Part shown: positions 12,041 to 22,647 of the stretch, in pieces | Numbering within the stretch: position 1 is the first letter of the stretch | How the letters are laid out: each line of letters begins with the position of its first letter | Origin: Puccinellia tenuiflora | Lineage: Eukaryota; Streptophyta; Magnoliopsida; Poales; Poaceae | Assembly (NCBI GenBank): GCA_012064385.1 | Contig: QRDG01001978.1 | Location: 1 to 64,000 of the forward strand | Reading direction: 5' to 3' | DNA: 64,000 nt | The notes under the pieces: model-generated | Told to the model about the DNA's origin: nothing | Databases searched by the model: none | What the model saw: only the letters and a program-made list of their open reading frames with translations | Program-made: the position numbers and the translations under genes

Positions 12041-12053
12041 AAATGGGGGAGAT
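12041..12053 (+). other. Polypurine tract before 3' LTR
   Basis: 'aaatgggggagat' ends directly at the start of the 3' LTR (TGAAAGG), the expected plus-strand priming site. Confidence 0.85.
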
Positions 12054-14675
12054 TGAAAGGGCATGGTTGCCCCCATGTGTTGTTTTGGTAATTAATGACA
12101 ATCTCTATGGACTAATGTGTGCTTTGAGTTATATTTGCAGTGTTGGTCCATAAGGAATGCTTGGACTCCATATGTTGGAGTCAAGGCTAAAAGAAGAAGA
12201 CTATATGTTGATCAAGGCTAAGTGCAAGTTGATCAACATACAAGATTAGGGCATGTGAAGAAGAAGATCATTTGTTGATCAAGATCCTATGATTGTCCAT
12301 GGTGGATGGCGTCACGTGGTGATCAGAAGAAGATCATTTGTTGATCAAGATCCTATGTTGTCCATGGTGGATGGCGTCACGTGGTGATCATCAAGATAAA
12401 GGCCATGTGAAGATATGTCGAAGAATGCCTCTCCCATCTTGGTGTATGGGGGAGCAATATGCGTGTCTTCACCAAGCGGAGCAAAATCAAGAAAGGTGAT
12501 CCACTTGAGAGTAGATCAAGATCGTCATCATCTAGCTCAAGTGGAATGCGCAAGGCAAAGGTATGATCTTGATAGGGTCTCTAGTTTATCGGTCTCGCGG
12601 TGTAGTTATGAGACCGGGTTTTAGGATAGGTAACCGTACTATCAAGAGGGGCTCTCAAGTGAGCTTTAGCGTATCGGTCGTAGAGAGCTCAAACCTTTGC
12701 ATCCTTGGCATCATCTTTATTGGTTCCTATTTGGCTCTTATCGTGGTGTGGTATTGGTGCTTGTCGTGCTTGTCATGACAAGGCCAAGGTCACCGAAAAC
12801 GGTTTTCATATGTGTTCCCTATTGAGTTTTCGGTGTCGGAGATTTTGTCGGTCCATCTATGCGGAAGGTTTCACTCTTCCGTTTATTAGCAAAATCTCCC
12901 TTACTTGGTTTCAATATTCTCACATGATATAGGGTAGCATTTGTCGTCCTCTTTCTAACAAAGTTGGTTTCACTTCATTCGGACTTCATTTGCAAAAGAT
13001 ATGGTTTTCCGGTTTTCAATAGAAAGGTTTTACCTTTCATATTTTGGTTTTACCATATCCTTTTGAACAATGATGTTTCTCTGCATAATCTTGTTGTGCT
13101 CGTTGTGACGATTCCAACGAGTCCAAGATTATCGAAAACGGAGTTCGTATGTGTAAGATATTGCATTTCCGGTTTGCAAGAAAGAGGTTTAATATTTCCT
13201 CATTTGTTATTATAATATATTGTTGGACTATGATGTTTTTATGCATAATCTTGTAGTACTTGTTGTGGTGATTCCAACGAGTCCAAGATTATCGAAAACG
13301 GAGTCCGGATACAAAAGTTATTGCATTTCCGGTACCGGACGTTTTCTAGGCAGAAAAAGAAAAGAAAAGAAAGAAAGGAAAAAAGGGGGGAGGGCTGCCC
13401 AGCATGGCCGGGGCATGGCCGGGGGCATGGCTGGGCCTTCTCTGTGGCCAGGCCGGCCATCATGGCCGGGCCAGGCCGGCCTCCCCTTGGCTGCTGCGCG
13501 AAAATGGCCCCAACGGCCATATTTTGGAGCCACTACTTAAGGGGCTTCTTCCCCATCTTCACCCTTACCCTTTGGCACTCTTTGAGCAAGTTTTCCTCCA
13601 CCATTGTTGACCTCTTAGAGCTTTGCTAACTCTCAATCCCTCCAATAGTTCTTGCTAGTTTTTGAGGGAAAAGAGAGAGGAGGTCTAGATCCACGTTTCC
13701 ACCGATCGGTTTCTCCTCTAAGTGAGGGGAACACCTTGGATCTAGATCTTTGGAGTTTCTTTGTGTTTCTCCTTGTTCTTCCTCCCAAATCCCTCCCAAG
13801 CATTAGTTGCTTTGGTTGGATTCGGGTTGGAAGAACTTGTCCACTTTGTGTGTTCTTGCCATTGCATTAGTTGCATCGGTTTGAGTTCTCCACGGTGATT
13901 CGTGGAAAGTGAAGTTGAGAAGCTTGTTACTCTTGGGTACTTTGGTGCCCTAGAGCTTGTTCCTCTAGGGCACGTTGGTACCCTAGACGGTTTGATTTCT
14001 CGGAGTCTTGGTGGCTTACGGGATTTGTTGGGAGCCTCCAATTGTGGAGTGTGGCTCAACCTTGTTGCTTCGAAGCTTTGGTAGCTACGAAGATATTGCC
14101 GGGAGCCATCAATTGAGTTGTGGTGTGTGCCCCGGCCTTGGGCATCGAGTCTTGGCGGCTCGGTGCATTTGGTGAAGACCCTCCAACTTGTGGAGTGAGC
14201 TTCACCCTTGTAAAGGTTCTAGTTGTCAACCTCAACGGCAACATAGTGACAAGTGTCTCGCCACATTGGTGGTAAGACACAACGGAGATACGGTGTGCCA
14301 TATTAAGGCTACTCGGTGTTTCACATTGGTGAACACCGCGCCGCTCCAACGGAGACTAGCTTCCATTGGGAAGTGAACTTCGGGATAAAATCATCGTCTC
14401 CAAGTGCCTCGGTATTTCTATCCCGAGCTTCTTACTTATGCTATTTACTTTGTGATAGACATCTAGCTTGAAGTCATATATCTTGCTATCACCTAGTTGA
14501 TCATATTGCTTAGCATAAGTTGTTGGTGCACATAGGTGAACCTAGCTAGTTTAGGTTTTGGCTTGATAAATTAAACGTTAGTTTTATTCCGCATTTATTC
14601 AAGCCTTAACCGTAATAATTTTAAATCGCCTATTCACCCCCCCCCCCCCCTCTAGGCGACATCCGTGTCCTTTCA
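12054..14675 (+). repeat. 3' LTR of Sirevirus-type element
   Basis: This LTR is 2,622 bp and nearly identical to the 5' LTR. It is longer by a 23-bp GC-rich duplication near 13458 and a longer C-run near 14640. By eye about nine substitutions separate the two LTRs (about 0.35%). Confidence 0.9.
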
Positions 14676-14680
14676 AGTGT

Positions 14681-15306
14681 TCCACGGATAGAATTTTTCA
14701 TGAGCTTATCTAAGTGAATTGTCTGTAATAATACATTTGTAGAAGTTTGTAGGCATGCATCGTAAAACTTCATTGTTTCACGCTTATTCTTTTCGAAGTT
14801 AACGCATGAAGGTTTAGTTCAACAAGACTATGATCCTATATCCAATCTACGCCTAGGATTATGTCATAACCTTTCAACTTGATTAGTATGAAGTTTAAAT
14901 GACATTTTACTGCTTAAATTTTATAAGGGGTGCCTTTGAAAATGAATTCAGTCTTGCACTACAAGACATCGTCGTGCGTGGGTGCCAATGCTGAACTTCG
15001 ATGGCGTGTCCGGGGACATGCTGCCCCGGTCTGTTTCTTTTAACGGCAATGGTTTGTCCTATGGCAAACTACCTTGGAGGTCCGAAAAGCTGATGATCAG
15101 CGATGGAGCCGCGTCGAGCTTGGGTGAAGAGGTGATCTGTCTATTTTTTTTCTTGGTGGCTGCTACGGTGGTGCCGAAGAAGATGGATAGGCGTTGGTTT
15201 GTCACATAGGTTTATGCTATATTTTCAGATCTGTAAGATCGGTGTATACTACTTTGTATCTCGTCTTTTATTTATCAATGAGAATCGTATTACCATGAAA
15301 AAAAAA
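14681..15306 (+). other. Unassigned sequence ending in a retroposon-like tail
   Basis: The stretch ends 'gtattaccatgaaaaaaaaa' at about 15306, preceded by T-rich sequence. It resembles the 3' end of a LINE or SINE-like retroposon. No protein motifs are visible and the 5' limit is unclear. Confidence 0.35.
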
Positions 15307-15316
15307 GATCGGAGAG

Positions 15317-15541
15317 ATGGAGGGGGACAGGAGGAAGAGGGTGCTGGTGGTGGGGGGAAGCGGGTACCTGGGCCAGCACCTCCTCGCCGCGCTCGCCTCC
15401 GGCGGTGGAGGCGACGTCGATGTGGCGTTCACCCACCACAGCGGGGCGGCGCCGTGGTAGCTGCTCGACACGCTCCCGAGCGTCCGCGCCGACCTCCGCT
15501 CCGGCGACGGGCTCGAGGCCGTCGCCGTGTCCTTCGGCCAG
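15317..15541 (+). pseudogene. Exon 1 fragment of a RmlD/MAT2B-like Rossmann protein
   Basis: The 75 codons begin ATGGAGGGGGAC and end at a good donor (CCAG|GTAACA at 15541/15542). The translation has a Rossmann nucleotide-binding motif, 'RVLVVGGSGYLGQHLLAAL' (residues about 8-26). 'DVAFTHHSG' and 'VRADLRSGDGLEAV' follow, as in plant RmlD-type reductases annotated as methionine adenosyltransferase 2 beta-subunit-like. Codon 48 (15458-15460) is TAG, so the frame is broken. I cannot find downstream exons before or after the Copia insertion. This looks like a captured or orphan first exon. The family call rests on motif recognition only. Confidence 0.65.
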
Positions 15542-16027
15542 GTAACAAGCCACCGTCCGCATTCCTTGCCGCGCGCGCCCAATTTTCGTCTTGGTTAGTG
15601 CTACTACCACATGGACTGGCTGCCTGTCTGTCTGTCTCTCTGCCTGTATGGCATTTCGTCGAACACCTTTACGAAGTTGCAAACGGGACTGCGACAATAC
15701 TCTTGGACGCTGAGTTTGCTCTAGCAGCTTAGTCACGAGTGTGATCGCCCCACCGTGACAACGCTATTGGACGGAAGCTGCATTCGCTCTAGAAGCTTAG
15801 TCACGAGTGCGATTGCGCCGTTGGGTGCAGGACGGCTTCGATATCAGTTTAGTCCATGTGCGTGCAGGGTGCGCCTTGAGGTCCATATGGTGTTTCAACA
15901 AACTGGTAGCTAGAGACAGCACTGGCATAGTGCCATCTACTGTTATCTGTGGATATTTTTTTCTTCTACTCTTCACCTGTCTACTATAAGATTCAATGTA
16001 GCGTTTTCTCCGCCCAGATGATCAATG
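15542..16027 (+). other. Probable intron 1 remnant of the RmlD-like fragment
   Basis: This non-coding sequence follows a consensus donor and ends in CAATG, the target-site duplication of the Copia element. A tandem echo occurs ('ctgcgacaatactcttggac' against a diverged copy near 15756). Confidence 0.4.
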
Positions 16028-16992
16028 TGCTGGAATTTGGACCGCTTTGGCCTTTGGCCCATGGCCCATTATCAAATTCTGAAACTCACATGGCCCATCC
16101 CAAAAATCAGTGGCAGCACTAGTGGGGGACTAAAGTTTAGTCCCACATTGCTAGTTGGGAGAGAGTTGGAGTGGTTTATAAGGAGGGTTGTTCTAGTGCT
16201 TGTATGTGAGTGAGAACAAGAGAGAGCCCTCGCGCACTCCTCCTCCTCCTCGCTCGTTCGTTCGTCACGACGCGCCGTGGGTTGTGGGATTGAGCCGAGC
16301 CGAGAGCCTATCTTTTGTTTTGCCGTTTGGAAAATTAATTCGCATTAATTATGAGTCATTAACGGACGCGTTACTCAGCCCGTTTTGCTTCCGGTCTCTC
16401 TGGATCGTGGCGGGCCCGACTCGGACGTGGGCTACGTCCCACGATCTTTCCAGCCGCACTACATAAGCGCCTGCACAACCCTAGCCGCTACGCCCAGACG
16501 CATACGCGACTACCTCCTTCCAGTTCATTGCGCCGCCGCCATCGTCTTCCTCATCCCGTCCGTCGGCGTACACCGACTATCGGGACAGTAGGCCTCCGGA
16601 ACCCTGTCTCTCGTCAGCCTGTACGGGTGAGGGGCAATCAGGTTTTTGGGGAGCGCTCCGGCGCGACTACTGGCATCACAACGTCGTCATCGGACGACGA
16701 GTTTCTCCACACCGACAACTTCTTCCCGGATCTCAGCGACTTCTTCAGCAACCTCAACATGGGCGACAACATCAACACCAACTCCAGCGGTTCTGCTCCC
16801 GCTGTTCAGTACGTGTTCCTGTCCGTTCTATATGATATGTTTATTCAATTCGTTTGTCTAGCGGTTGCAATAGATTGGATCGGTTCATCTGTTAGATTAT
16901 TTGTTTGCATGTTTAGTCTACTTGCTACTGCCTTGATTTACATGATAATATTTCGGATTAAATCATATGCTAAATTGCTAATATGTTCAACA
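16028..16992 (+). repeat. 5' LTR of Copia element
   Basis: This LTR is 965 bp. It holds the predicted promoter and leader, the likely Gag start codon (16759) and most of a predicted leader intron. It is paired with the 3' LTR at 21534-22501. Confidence 0.92.
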
Positions 16993-19900
16993 ATCCAAAA
17001 ACCTGATTATAGGCAATTTCCTGCACCTGCTTTTCTTGCGTCGACAAAGCCTAACCCTTTCAAGGGTGTGGATTATAAGAGGTGGCGCACGAGAGCAGTG
17101 CTGTGGTTTCAATCCATGCAGTGCTATGCGGCCACCAAGGGCAAGCCTGAGGGCGATCTTGATCCTGCACAGCAGGAAGCCTTTGAGAGGATGGACACTA
17201 TGTTTAAGAGTGCCCTTCTCGGAATTATTGATGATTCCATTGTGGATCCCTATATGTCGTTTGACAACGGCAAGGATATGTGGGCTGCGCTCGAGGCCAA
17301 GTTTGGGGCTTCGGACGCTGGCAGCGAGTTGTATGTCATGGAGCAATTCTATGACTATAAGATGACTGATGAGCGCTCTGTTGTTCAACAGGCTCATGAG
17401 ATACAGTCGCTCGCAAAAGAACTTGAGCAGTTTAAGTGTACTTTACCGGACAAATTTGTGGCCGGAGGCATCATTGCCAAGCTTCCACCTTCGTGGGGCA
17501 ATTTTGCTACTTCTCTGAAACACAAGAGACAGGAGTTTTCCGTTTCGGACCTCATCGGATCTCTTGATGTGGAAGAGAAGGCAAGAGCAAAAGATACACG
17601 TGCTCGGGTTGCTGAGGTAGGTTCTAGTGCCCACATGGTACAGAAGAAAAACTACCAGCCCAAATATAACAAGAAAAAATCCGAGGGTAAAGGCAAGTCC
17701 AATGGCAAGTTCAAGCCTTCTCAGCCTACCAACTTTAAGAAGAACAGCAATAAGAAGCAGCGGAAGGGATCATGCCATATTTGCGGTGATCCAAGTCACT
17801 GGGCTCCTCGTTGTCCAAACCGCCATGAGTCGCGCGAACCTGAGAACGGCGGCAAGACTGCCAACGTTGTCATTGGCGATACTGAGATGAAGGAATCTGG
17901 GTACGGTATATTTCCTACCATCCTTTCAGTTTTTCATTCACCTGAATGGTTGGTCGATACTGGTGCCAATGTACATGTTTGTGCTGATGCTTCATTGTTT
18001 TCTTCTTACCAGGCCACAGGGACTTCCCCCGTGCTGATGGGGAACGGGTCACATGCTACTGTTCGTGGTGTTGGTACGGTCGATCTGAAGTTTACTTCGG
18101 GGAAGATCGTGCGACTGAAGAACGTTCATCATGTGCCCTCCATCAATAAGAATCTCGTCAGCGGTTCGCGTTTATGTCGAGATGGTTTTAAGTTGGTTTT
18201 CGAGTCCAATAAAGTTGTAATTTCCAAGTATGGACAATTTGTTGGTAAAGGTTATGAGTGCGGAGGCTTGTTCCGCTTATCTTTGTCAGATGTTTGCACT
18301 AAAGTTATTAATCATGTTTGCCACGATAATGAATCTGATGTATGGCATTCACGACTTTGTCATATTAACTTTGGTTGCATGACGCGATTAGCAAATATGA
18401 GTTTAATTCCGAAATTTACTACTGTCAAAGGTTCCAAGTGTCAAGTGTGTGTTCAAGCTAAGCAACCTCGCAAGTCCCATAAGACTGCGGAGCCGAGAAA
18501 CTTGACACCACTCGAGCTTATACATTCTGATCTTTGTGAGATGAATGGTGTGTTGACAAAAGGTGGAAAGAAATATTTCATGACACTTATTGATGACTCC
18601 ACTAGATATTGTTATGTGTATCTTCTGAAATCAAAAGATGAGGCTTTAACTTACTTCAAAAACTATAAGGCCGAGGCAGAGAACCAACTTGATCGTAAAA
18701 TTAAACGGTTAAGGTCTGATCGTGGTGGAGAGTATTTTTCCAATGAATTTAATTCCTTTTGTGCGGAACATGGTATTATCCATGAGAGGACGCCTCCCTA
18801 TTCACCTCAGTCAAATGGGGTGGCTGAAAGAAAGAACCGAACTCTATCTGATTTGGTTAATGCCATGTTAGTCACTTCGGGTCTCTCCAAGGCATGGTGG
18901 GGGGAGGCACTAATGACTGCGTGTCATGTCCTAAACCGAGTTCCCACAAAGAATAAAACCATTACTCCGTTTGAGAAATGGGAAAGAAAAAGGCTGAAAC
19001 TCTCTTACCTACGTACTTGGGGTTGTTTGGCGAAAGTCAATGTACCAATACCAAAGAAGCGCAAGCTTGGACCCAAAACCGTAGATTGTGTTCTTCTGGG
19101 CTATGCTTTTAATAGCATTGGTTATAGATTTTTGATAGTAAAATCTGAGGTATCCGACATGCATGTTGGTACGATTATAGAGTCGAATGATGCGACTTTC
19201 TTTGAGAACATATTTCCTATTAAGGATATGGCTAGCTCATCAAATCAGGAGATTCCTACTTCGTCTAGTCAGGATTTGGCTGAGATTCCTGTACCCACCA
19301 TTCCGATAGAACACGTAGAGAATCCAGTAGAGGATGACATTGAAATTCCTGTAAGGAGCAAGAGACAGAGGACTGCAAAGTCCTTTGGTGATGATTTCAT
19401 TGTGTACCTCGTGGATGACACACCCAGAACTATTTCAGAAGCTTATGCATCACTTGATGCTGACTACTGGAAGGAAGCTGTTCGTTGCGAGATGGATTCC
19501 ATCATGGCTAACGGAACCTGGGAGATCACTGATCGTCCTTATGGGTGCAAACCTGTAGGATGTAAGTGGGTGTTCAAGAAAAAGCTTAGGCCTGATGGTA
19601 CAATTGAAAAGTACAAGGCAAGGCTTGTGGCCAAGGGTTATACCCAGAAAGAAGGTGAAGACTTCTTTGATACTTACTCACCTGTGGCTAGATTGACCAC
19701 TATACGAGTGCTACTTTCATTGGCTGCCTCGCACGGTCTTCTCGTTCATCAAATGGACGTTAAGACAGCTTTCCTTAATGGAGAGTTGGACGAGGAAATT
19801 TACATGGAGCAGCCAGATGGTTTCGTAGTGCCCGGTCAGGAAGGCAAAGTGTGTAAGTTATTGAAGTCGCTATATGGCCTCAAGCAAGCTCCTAAGCAAT

Positions 19901-20976
19901 GGCATGAGAAGTTTGAAAGGACTTTGACTGCTGAAGGCTTTGTTGTAAACGAAGCTGACAAGTGTGTGTACTATCGCCATGGTGGGGGCGAGGGAGTTAT
20001 TCTTTGTCTATATGTTGACGACATACTGATATTTGGAACCAATCTTGATTTAATCAAGGAGGTGAAGGATTTTTTATCTCGTTGTTTTGAGATGAAGGAT
20101 CTAGGAGTAGCTGATGTTATCTTGAACATCAAGCTGTTGAGAGATGATAATGGTGGGACTACACTGCTTCAGTCTCACTATGTGGAAAAGGTCTTGAGTC
20201 GCTTCGGGTATAGTGACTGCAAGCCTTCTTCTACTCCATATGATCCTAGTGTGTTGCTTCGAAAGAATCGACGGATTGCTAGAGATCAACTGAGATATTC
20301 TCAGATTATAGGCTCGCTTATGTATTTGGCGAGTGCCACGAGGCCTGACATCTCTTTTGCTGTGAGCAAGTTGAGTCGGTTTGTTTCTAATCCGGGAGAT
20401 GATCATTGGCATGCGCTTGAGAGAGTTATGCGCTATTTAAAAGGCACTGCGAGCTATGGAATTCACTACACCGGAAACCCGAGAGTTCTGGAAGGTTATA
20501 GTGATTCTAATTGGATATCTGATGCTGATGAGATTAAGGCCACTAGTGGTTATATTTTTACACTTGGTGGTGGCGCTGTTTCTTGGAAGTCTTGCAAGCA
20601 GACCATCTTAACGAGGTCAACTATGGAAGCAGAACTCGCAGCATTAGACACAGCCACTGTTGAAGCAGAGTGGCTTCGTGAGCTTTTGATGGACTTGCCT
20701 GTGGTTGAAAAACCTTTTCAACCAATACCCGCAATCCTAATGAACTGTGATAATCAAACTGTGATCGTCAAGGTGAACAGTTCTAAGGACAATATGAAGT
20801 CATCAAGGCATGTGAAGAGGAGATTGAAATCTGTCAGGAAATTGAAAAACTCCGGAGTTATTACGTTGGATTATATCCAAACAACCATGAACTTGGCAGA
20901 TCCCTTCACAAAGGGTTTATCACGTAATGTGATAGATAATGCATCGAGGGAGATGGGTTTGAGACCCACGGTATGA
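16759..20976 (+). CDS. gag-pol: Copia Gag-Pol polyprotein
   Basis: The frame runs without a stop from inside the LTR to 20976. Gag follows the LTR junction, with the zinc knuckle CHICGDPSHWAPRC at 17773-17814. The protease has WLVDTGANVHVC near 17950. Integrase has a pre-integrase HH segment (WHSRLCHINFG), the core DLCEMNG, SDRGGEYF, and the glutamate in GVAERKNRT. RT has YVDD at 20011-20022. RNase H has GYSDSNW and TMEAELAAL. I place the start at ATG 16759 because removing 16809-17012 joins it in frame to Gag. The frame is also open upstream to 16528 and through the unspliced intron, so an unspliced product with a hydrophobic insert is possible. All catalytic residues look intact. The protein makes and integrates element cDNA. 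Confidence 0.9.
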   Translation: MGDNINTNSSGSAPAVQYVFLSVLYDMFIQFVCLAVAIDWIGSSVRLFVCMFSLLATALIYMIIFRIKSYAKLLICSTIQKPDYRQFPAPAFLASTKPNPFKGVDYKRWRTRAVLWFQSMQCYAATKGKPEGDLDPAQQEAFERMDTMFKSALLGIIDDSIVDPYMSFDNGKDMWAALEAKFGASDAGSELYVMEQFYDYKMTDERSVVQQAHEIQSLAKELEQFKCTLPDKFVAGGIIAKLPPSWGNFATSLKHKRQEFSVSDLIGSLDVEEKARAKDTRARVAEVGSSAHMVQKKNYQPKYNKKKSEGKGKSNGKFKPSQPTNFKKNSNKKQRKGSCHICGDPSHWAPRCPNRHESREPENGGKTANVVIGDTEMKESGYGIFPTILSVFHSPEWLVDTGANVHVCADASLFSSYQATGTSPVLMGNGSHATVRGVGTVDLKFTSGKIVRLKNVHHVPSINKNLVSGSRLCRDGFKLVFESNKVVISKYGQFVGKGYECGGLFRLSLSDVCTKVINHVCHDNESDVWHSRLCHINFGCMTRLANMSLIPKFTTVKGSKCQVCVQAKQPRKSHKTAEPRNLTPLELIHSDLCEMNGVLTKGGKKYFMTLIDDSTRYCYVYLLKSKDEALTYFKNYKAEAENQLDRKIKRLRSDRGGEYFSNEFNSFCAEHGIIHERTPPYSPQSNGVAERKNRTLSDLVNAMLVTSGLSKAWWGEALMTACHVLNRVPTKNKTITPFEKWERKRLKLSYLRTWGCLAKVNVPIPKKRKLGPKTVDCVLLGYAFNSIGYRFLIVKSEVSDMHVGTIIESNDATFFENIFPIKDMASSSNQEIPTSSSQDLAEIPVPTIPIEHVENPVEDDIEIPVRSKRQRTAKSFGDDFIVYLVDDTPRTISEAYASLDADYWKEAVRCEMDSIMANGTWEITDRPYGCKPVGCKWVFKKKLRPDGTIEKYKARLVAKGYTQKEGEDFFDTYSPVARLTTIRVLLSLAASHGLLVHQMDVKTAFLNGELDEEIYMEQPDGFVVPGQEGKVCKLLKSLYGLKQAPKQWHEKFERTLTAEGFVVNEADKCVYYRHGGGEGVILCLYVDDILIFGTNLDLIKEVKDFLSRCFEMKDLGVADVILNIKLLRDDNGGTTLLQSHYVEKVLSRFGYSDCKPSSTPYDPSVLLRKNRRIARDQLRYSQIIGSLMYLASATRPDISFAVSKLSRFVSNPGDDHWHALERVMRYLKGTASYGIHYTGNPRVLEGYSDSNWISDADEIKATSGYIFTLGGGAVSWKSCKQTILTRSTMEAELAALDTATVEAEWLRELLMDLPVVEKPFQPIPAILMNCDNQTVIVKVNSSKDNMKSSRHVKRRLKSVRKLKNSGVITLDYIQTTMNLADPFTKGLSRNVIDNASREMGLRPTV
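16809..17012 (+). other. Predicted leader intron spanning LTR/internal junction
   Basis: The donor A|GTACGTG is at 16809 and the acceptor ATTATAG| ends at 17012. The length is 204 nt, a multiple of three. Splicing joins ...GCT GTT CA to G CAA TTT, in frame with Gag. The T-rich intron reads as two hydrophobic stretches if retained. Splicing would also remove the LTR end and the normal PBS position. This is a prediction from splice consensus only. Confidence 0.5.
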
Positions 20977-21524
20977 GTTGTCCACAGTGGTAACCTACTC
21001 TATGTGATCGGAGATCCCGTGAATTAGAGCTGGGAGACAAGCTGTTGGTCAGCTTGGAGGAGAGTATATATCCCTATAGTAATTTTACCACTCCGTAAGA
21101 TGCAATACTCTCCTATTCTGTATGGCAGGTTGATATTTATCTTAATGTGTTCTAAGTGGCTTATTTTAGCTGAGATGTTGTCCTGCAGAACATCTTTTGA
21201 AGAACACACCTATATGAGTCTGATTGTTAAACGTCGCAATCTATGAGAGTTGGGTGCTCTCTAGTAAACTCATGAAAGGCCCTGGAGTATGACGCATAAG
21301 CTCCAAACCGCGAGGAAGCCTCGCGGCAGCCTAGTATCGGTCTAGGCTTTGTATGAAGCTAGTGCGCAGAAAACTTGTAGTTCAAGGCATAGTCCACTAT
21401 TCAAGTTGCAATCTAGTGTAATATGAAGCTTTAAGTGGAAGTTCAACTTAACAGTCTCCACGACATACCGGTATATAAAACAATGCTCTGGAAACTTATT
21501 GGAGAGATGTGCCAATGAGAGTTT
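20977..21524 (+). other. Copia 3' untranslated internal region
   Basis: About 550 bp lie between the polyprotein stop and the PPT. No frame or repeat was recognised. Confidence 0.7.
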
Positions 21525-21533
21525 GTGGGGGAT
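21525..21533 (+). other. Polypurine tract before Copia 3' LTR
   Basis: 'gtgggggat' directly abuts the 3' LTR start TGCTGG at 21534. Confidence 0.8.
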
Positions 21534-22501
21534 TGCTGGAATTTGGACCGCTTTGGCCTTTGGCCCATGGCCCATTATCAAATTCTGAAACTCACATGGC
21601 CCATCCCAAAAATCAGTGGCAGCACTAGTGGGGGACTAAAGTTTAGTCCCACATTGCTAGTTGGGAGAGAGTTGGAGTGGTTTATAAGGAGGGTTGTTCT
21701 AGTGCTTGTATGTGAGTGAGAACAAGAGAGAGCCCTCGCGCACTCCTCCTCCTCCTCCTCGCTCGTTCGTTCGTCACGACGCGCCGTGGGTTGTGGGATT
21801 GAGCCGAGCCGAGAGCCTATCTTTTGTTTTGCCGTTTGGAAAATTAATTCGCATTAATTATGAGTCATTAACGGACGCGTTACTCAGCCCGTTTTGCTTC
21901 CGGTCTCTCTGGATCGTGGCGGGCCCGACTCGGACGTGGGCTACGTCCCACGATCTTTCCAGCCGCACTACATAAGCGCCTGCACAACCCTAGCCGCTAC
22001 GCCCAGACGCATACGCGACTACCTCCTTCCAGTTCATTGCGCCGCCGCCATCGTCTTCCTCATCCCGTCCGTCGGCGTACACCGACTGTCGGGACAGTAG
22101 GCCTCCGGAACCCTGTCTCTCGTCAGCCTGTACGGGTGAGGGGCAATCAGGTTTTTGGGGAGCGCTCCGGCGCGACTACTGGCATCACGACGTCGTCATC
22201 GGACGACGAGTTTCTCCACACCGACAACTTCTTCCCGGATCTCAGCGACTTCTTCAACAACCTCAACATGGGCGACAACGTCAACACCAACTCCAGCGGT
22301 TCTGCTCCCGCTGTTCAGTACGTGTTCCTGTCCGTTCTATATGATATGTTTATTCAATTCGTTTGTCTAGCGGTTGCAATAGATTGGATCGGTTCATCTG
22401 TTAGATTATTTGTTTGCATGTTTAGTCTACTTGCTACTGCCTTGATTTACATGATAATATTTCGGATTAAATCATATGCTAAATTGCTAATATGTTCAAC
22501 A
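21534..22501 (+). repeat. 3' LTR of Copia element
   Basis: This LTR is 968 bp, identical to the 5' LTR apart from four substitutions and one extra CTC triplet. It carries the same donor-like site, but no downstream acceptor joins it to a frame. Confidence 0.92.
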
Positions 22502-22647
22502 CAATGCCTCAGGTCCTGTGGTAGCTCTGGTTCAGGTTTGTAAAAATGTTGCCTTTAGGTCCCCAAATAGTTGACTTTAGGAGAATCGGTTTGACTGCAG
22601 TGCACAGTTCTAAAGTAGTTCACCTGAATTTTCGGGGAAGTAAACTG

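Larger units (their letters stand above)
3474..14675 (+). mobile_element. Complete non-autonomous Copia element, Sirevirus type (gag only)
   Basis: The element is 11,202 bp, bounded by LTRs that begin TGAAAGG and end CCTTTCA, and flanked by a perfect 5-bp duplication AGTGT (3469-3473 and 14676-14680). A tRNA-Met-type PBS follows the 5' LTR and a PPT precedes the 3' LTR. The internal region has one ORF, a long coiled-coil Gag with two zinc knuckles, and no protease, integrase, RT or RNase H. The very long Gag and the serial PPT-like motifs are hallmarks described for Sireviruses (SIRE1/Maximus lineage), so I place it there by inference. The LTRs differ by about nine substitutions plus a 23-bp indel, which indicates a recent insertion. 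Confidence 0.88.
16028..22501 (+). mobile_element. Complete, young Copia retrotransposon
   Basis: The element is 6,474 bp with LTRs starting TGCTGGAATTTGG and ending GTTCAACA. It is flanked by a perfect 5-bp duplication CAATG (16023-16027 and 22502-22506). The internal region is 4,541 bp with one uninterrupted gag-pol frame in Copia order (Gag, protease, integrase, RT, RNase H). The LTRs differ by four substitutions and one CTC unit. That is about 0.4%, or roughly 0.16 million years at 1.3e-8 per site per year. It has everything needed to be active except an obvious PBS. Confidence 0.93.

Noticed and set aside
15199..15736. Overlapping Arg/Pro-rich frames on both strands
   Set aside because: They are shadows of the GC-rich RmlD-like exon 1 at 15317-15541 in other frames.
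16528..16758. Upstream part of the long Copia frame (before ATG 16759) as coding sequence
   Set aside because: It lies in the LTR leader, has no Gag similarity, and the same stretch is open by chance in the 3' LTR.
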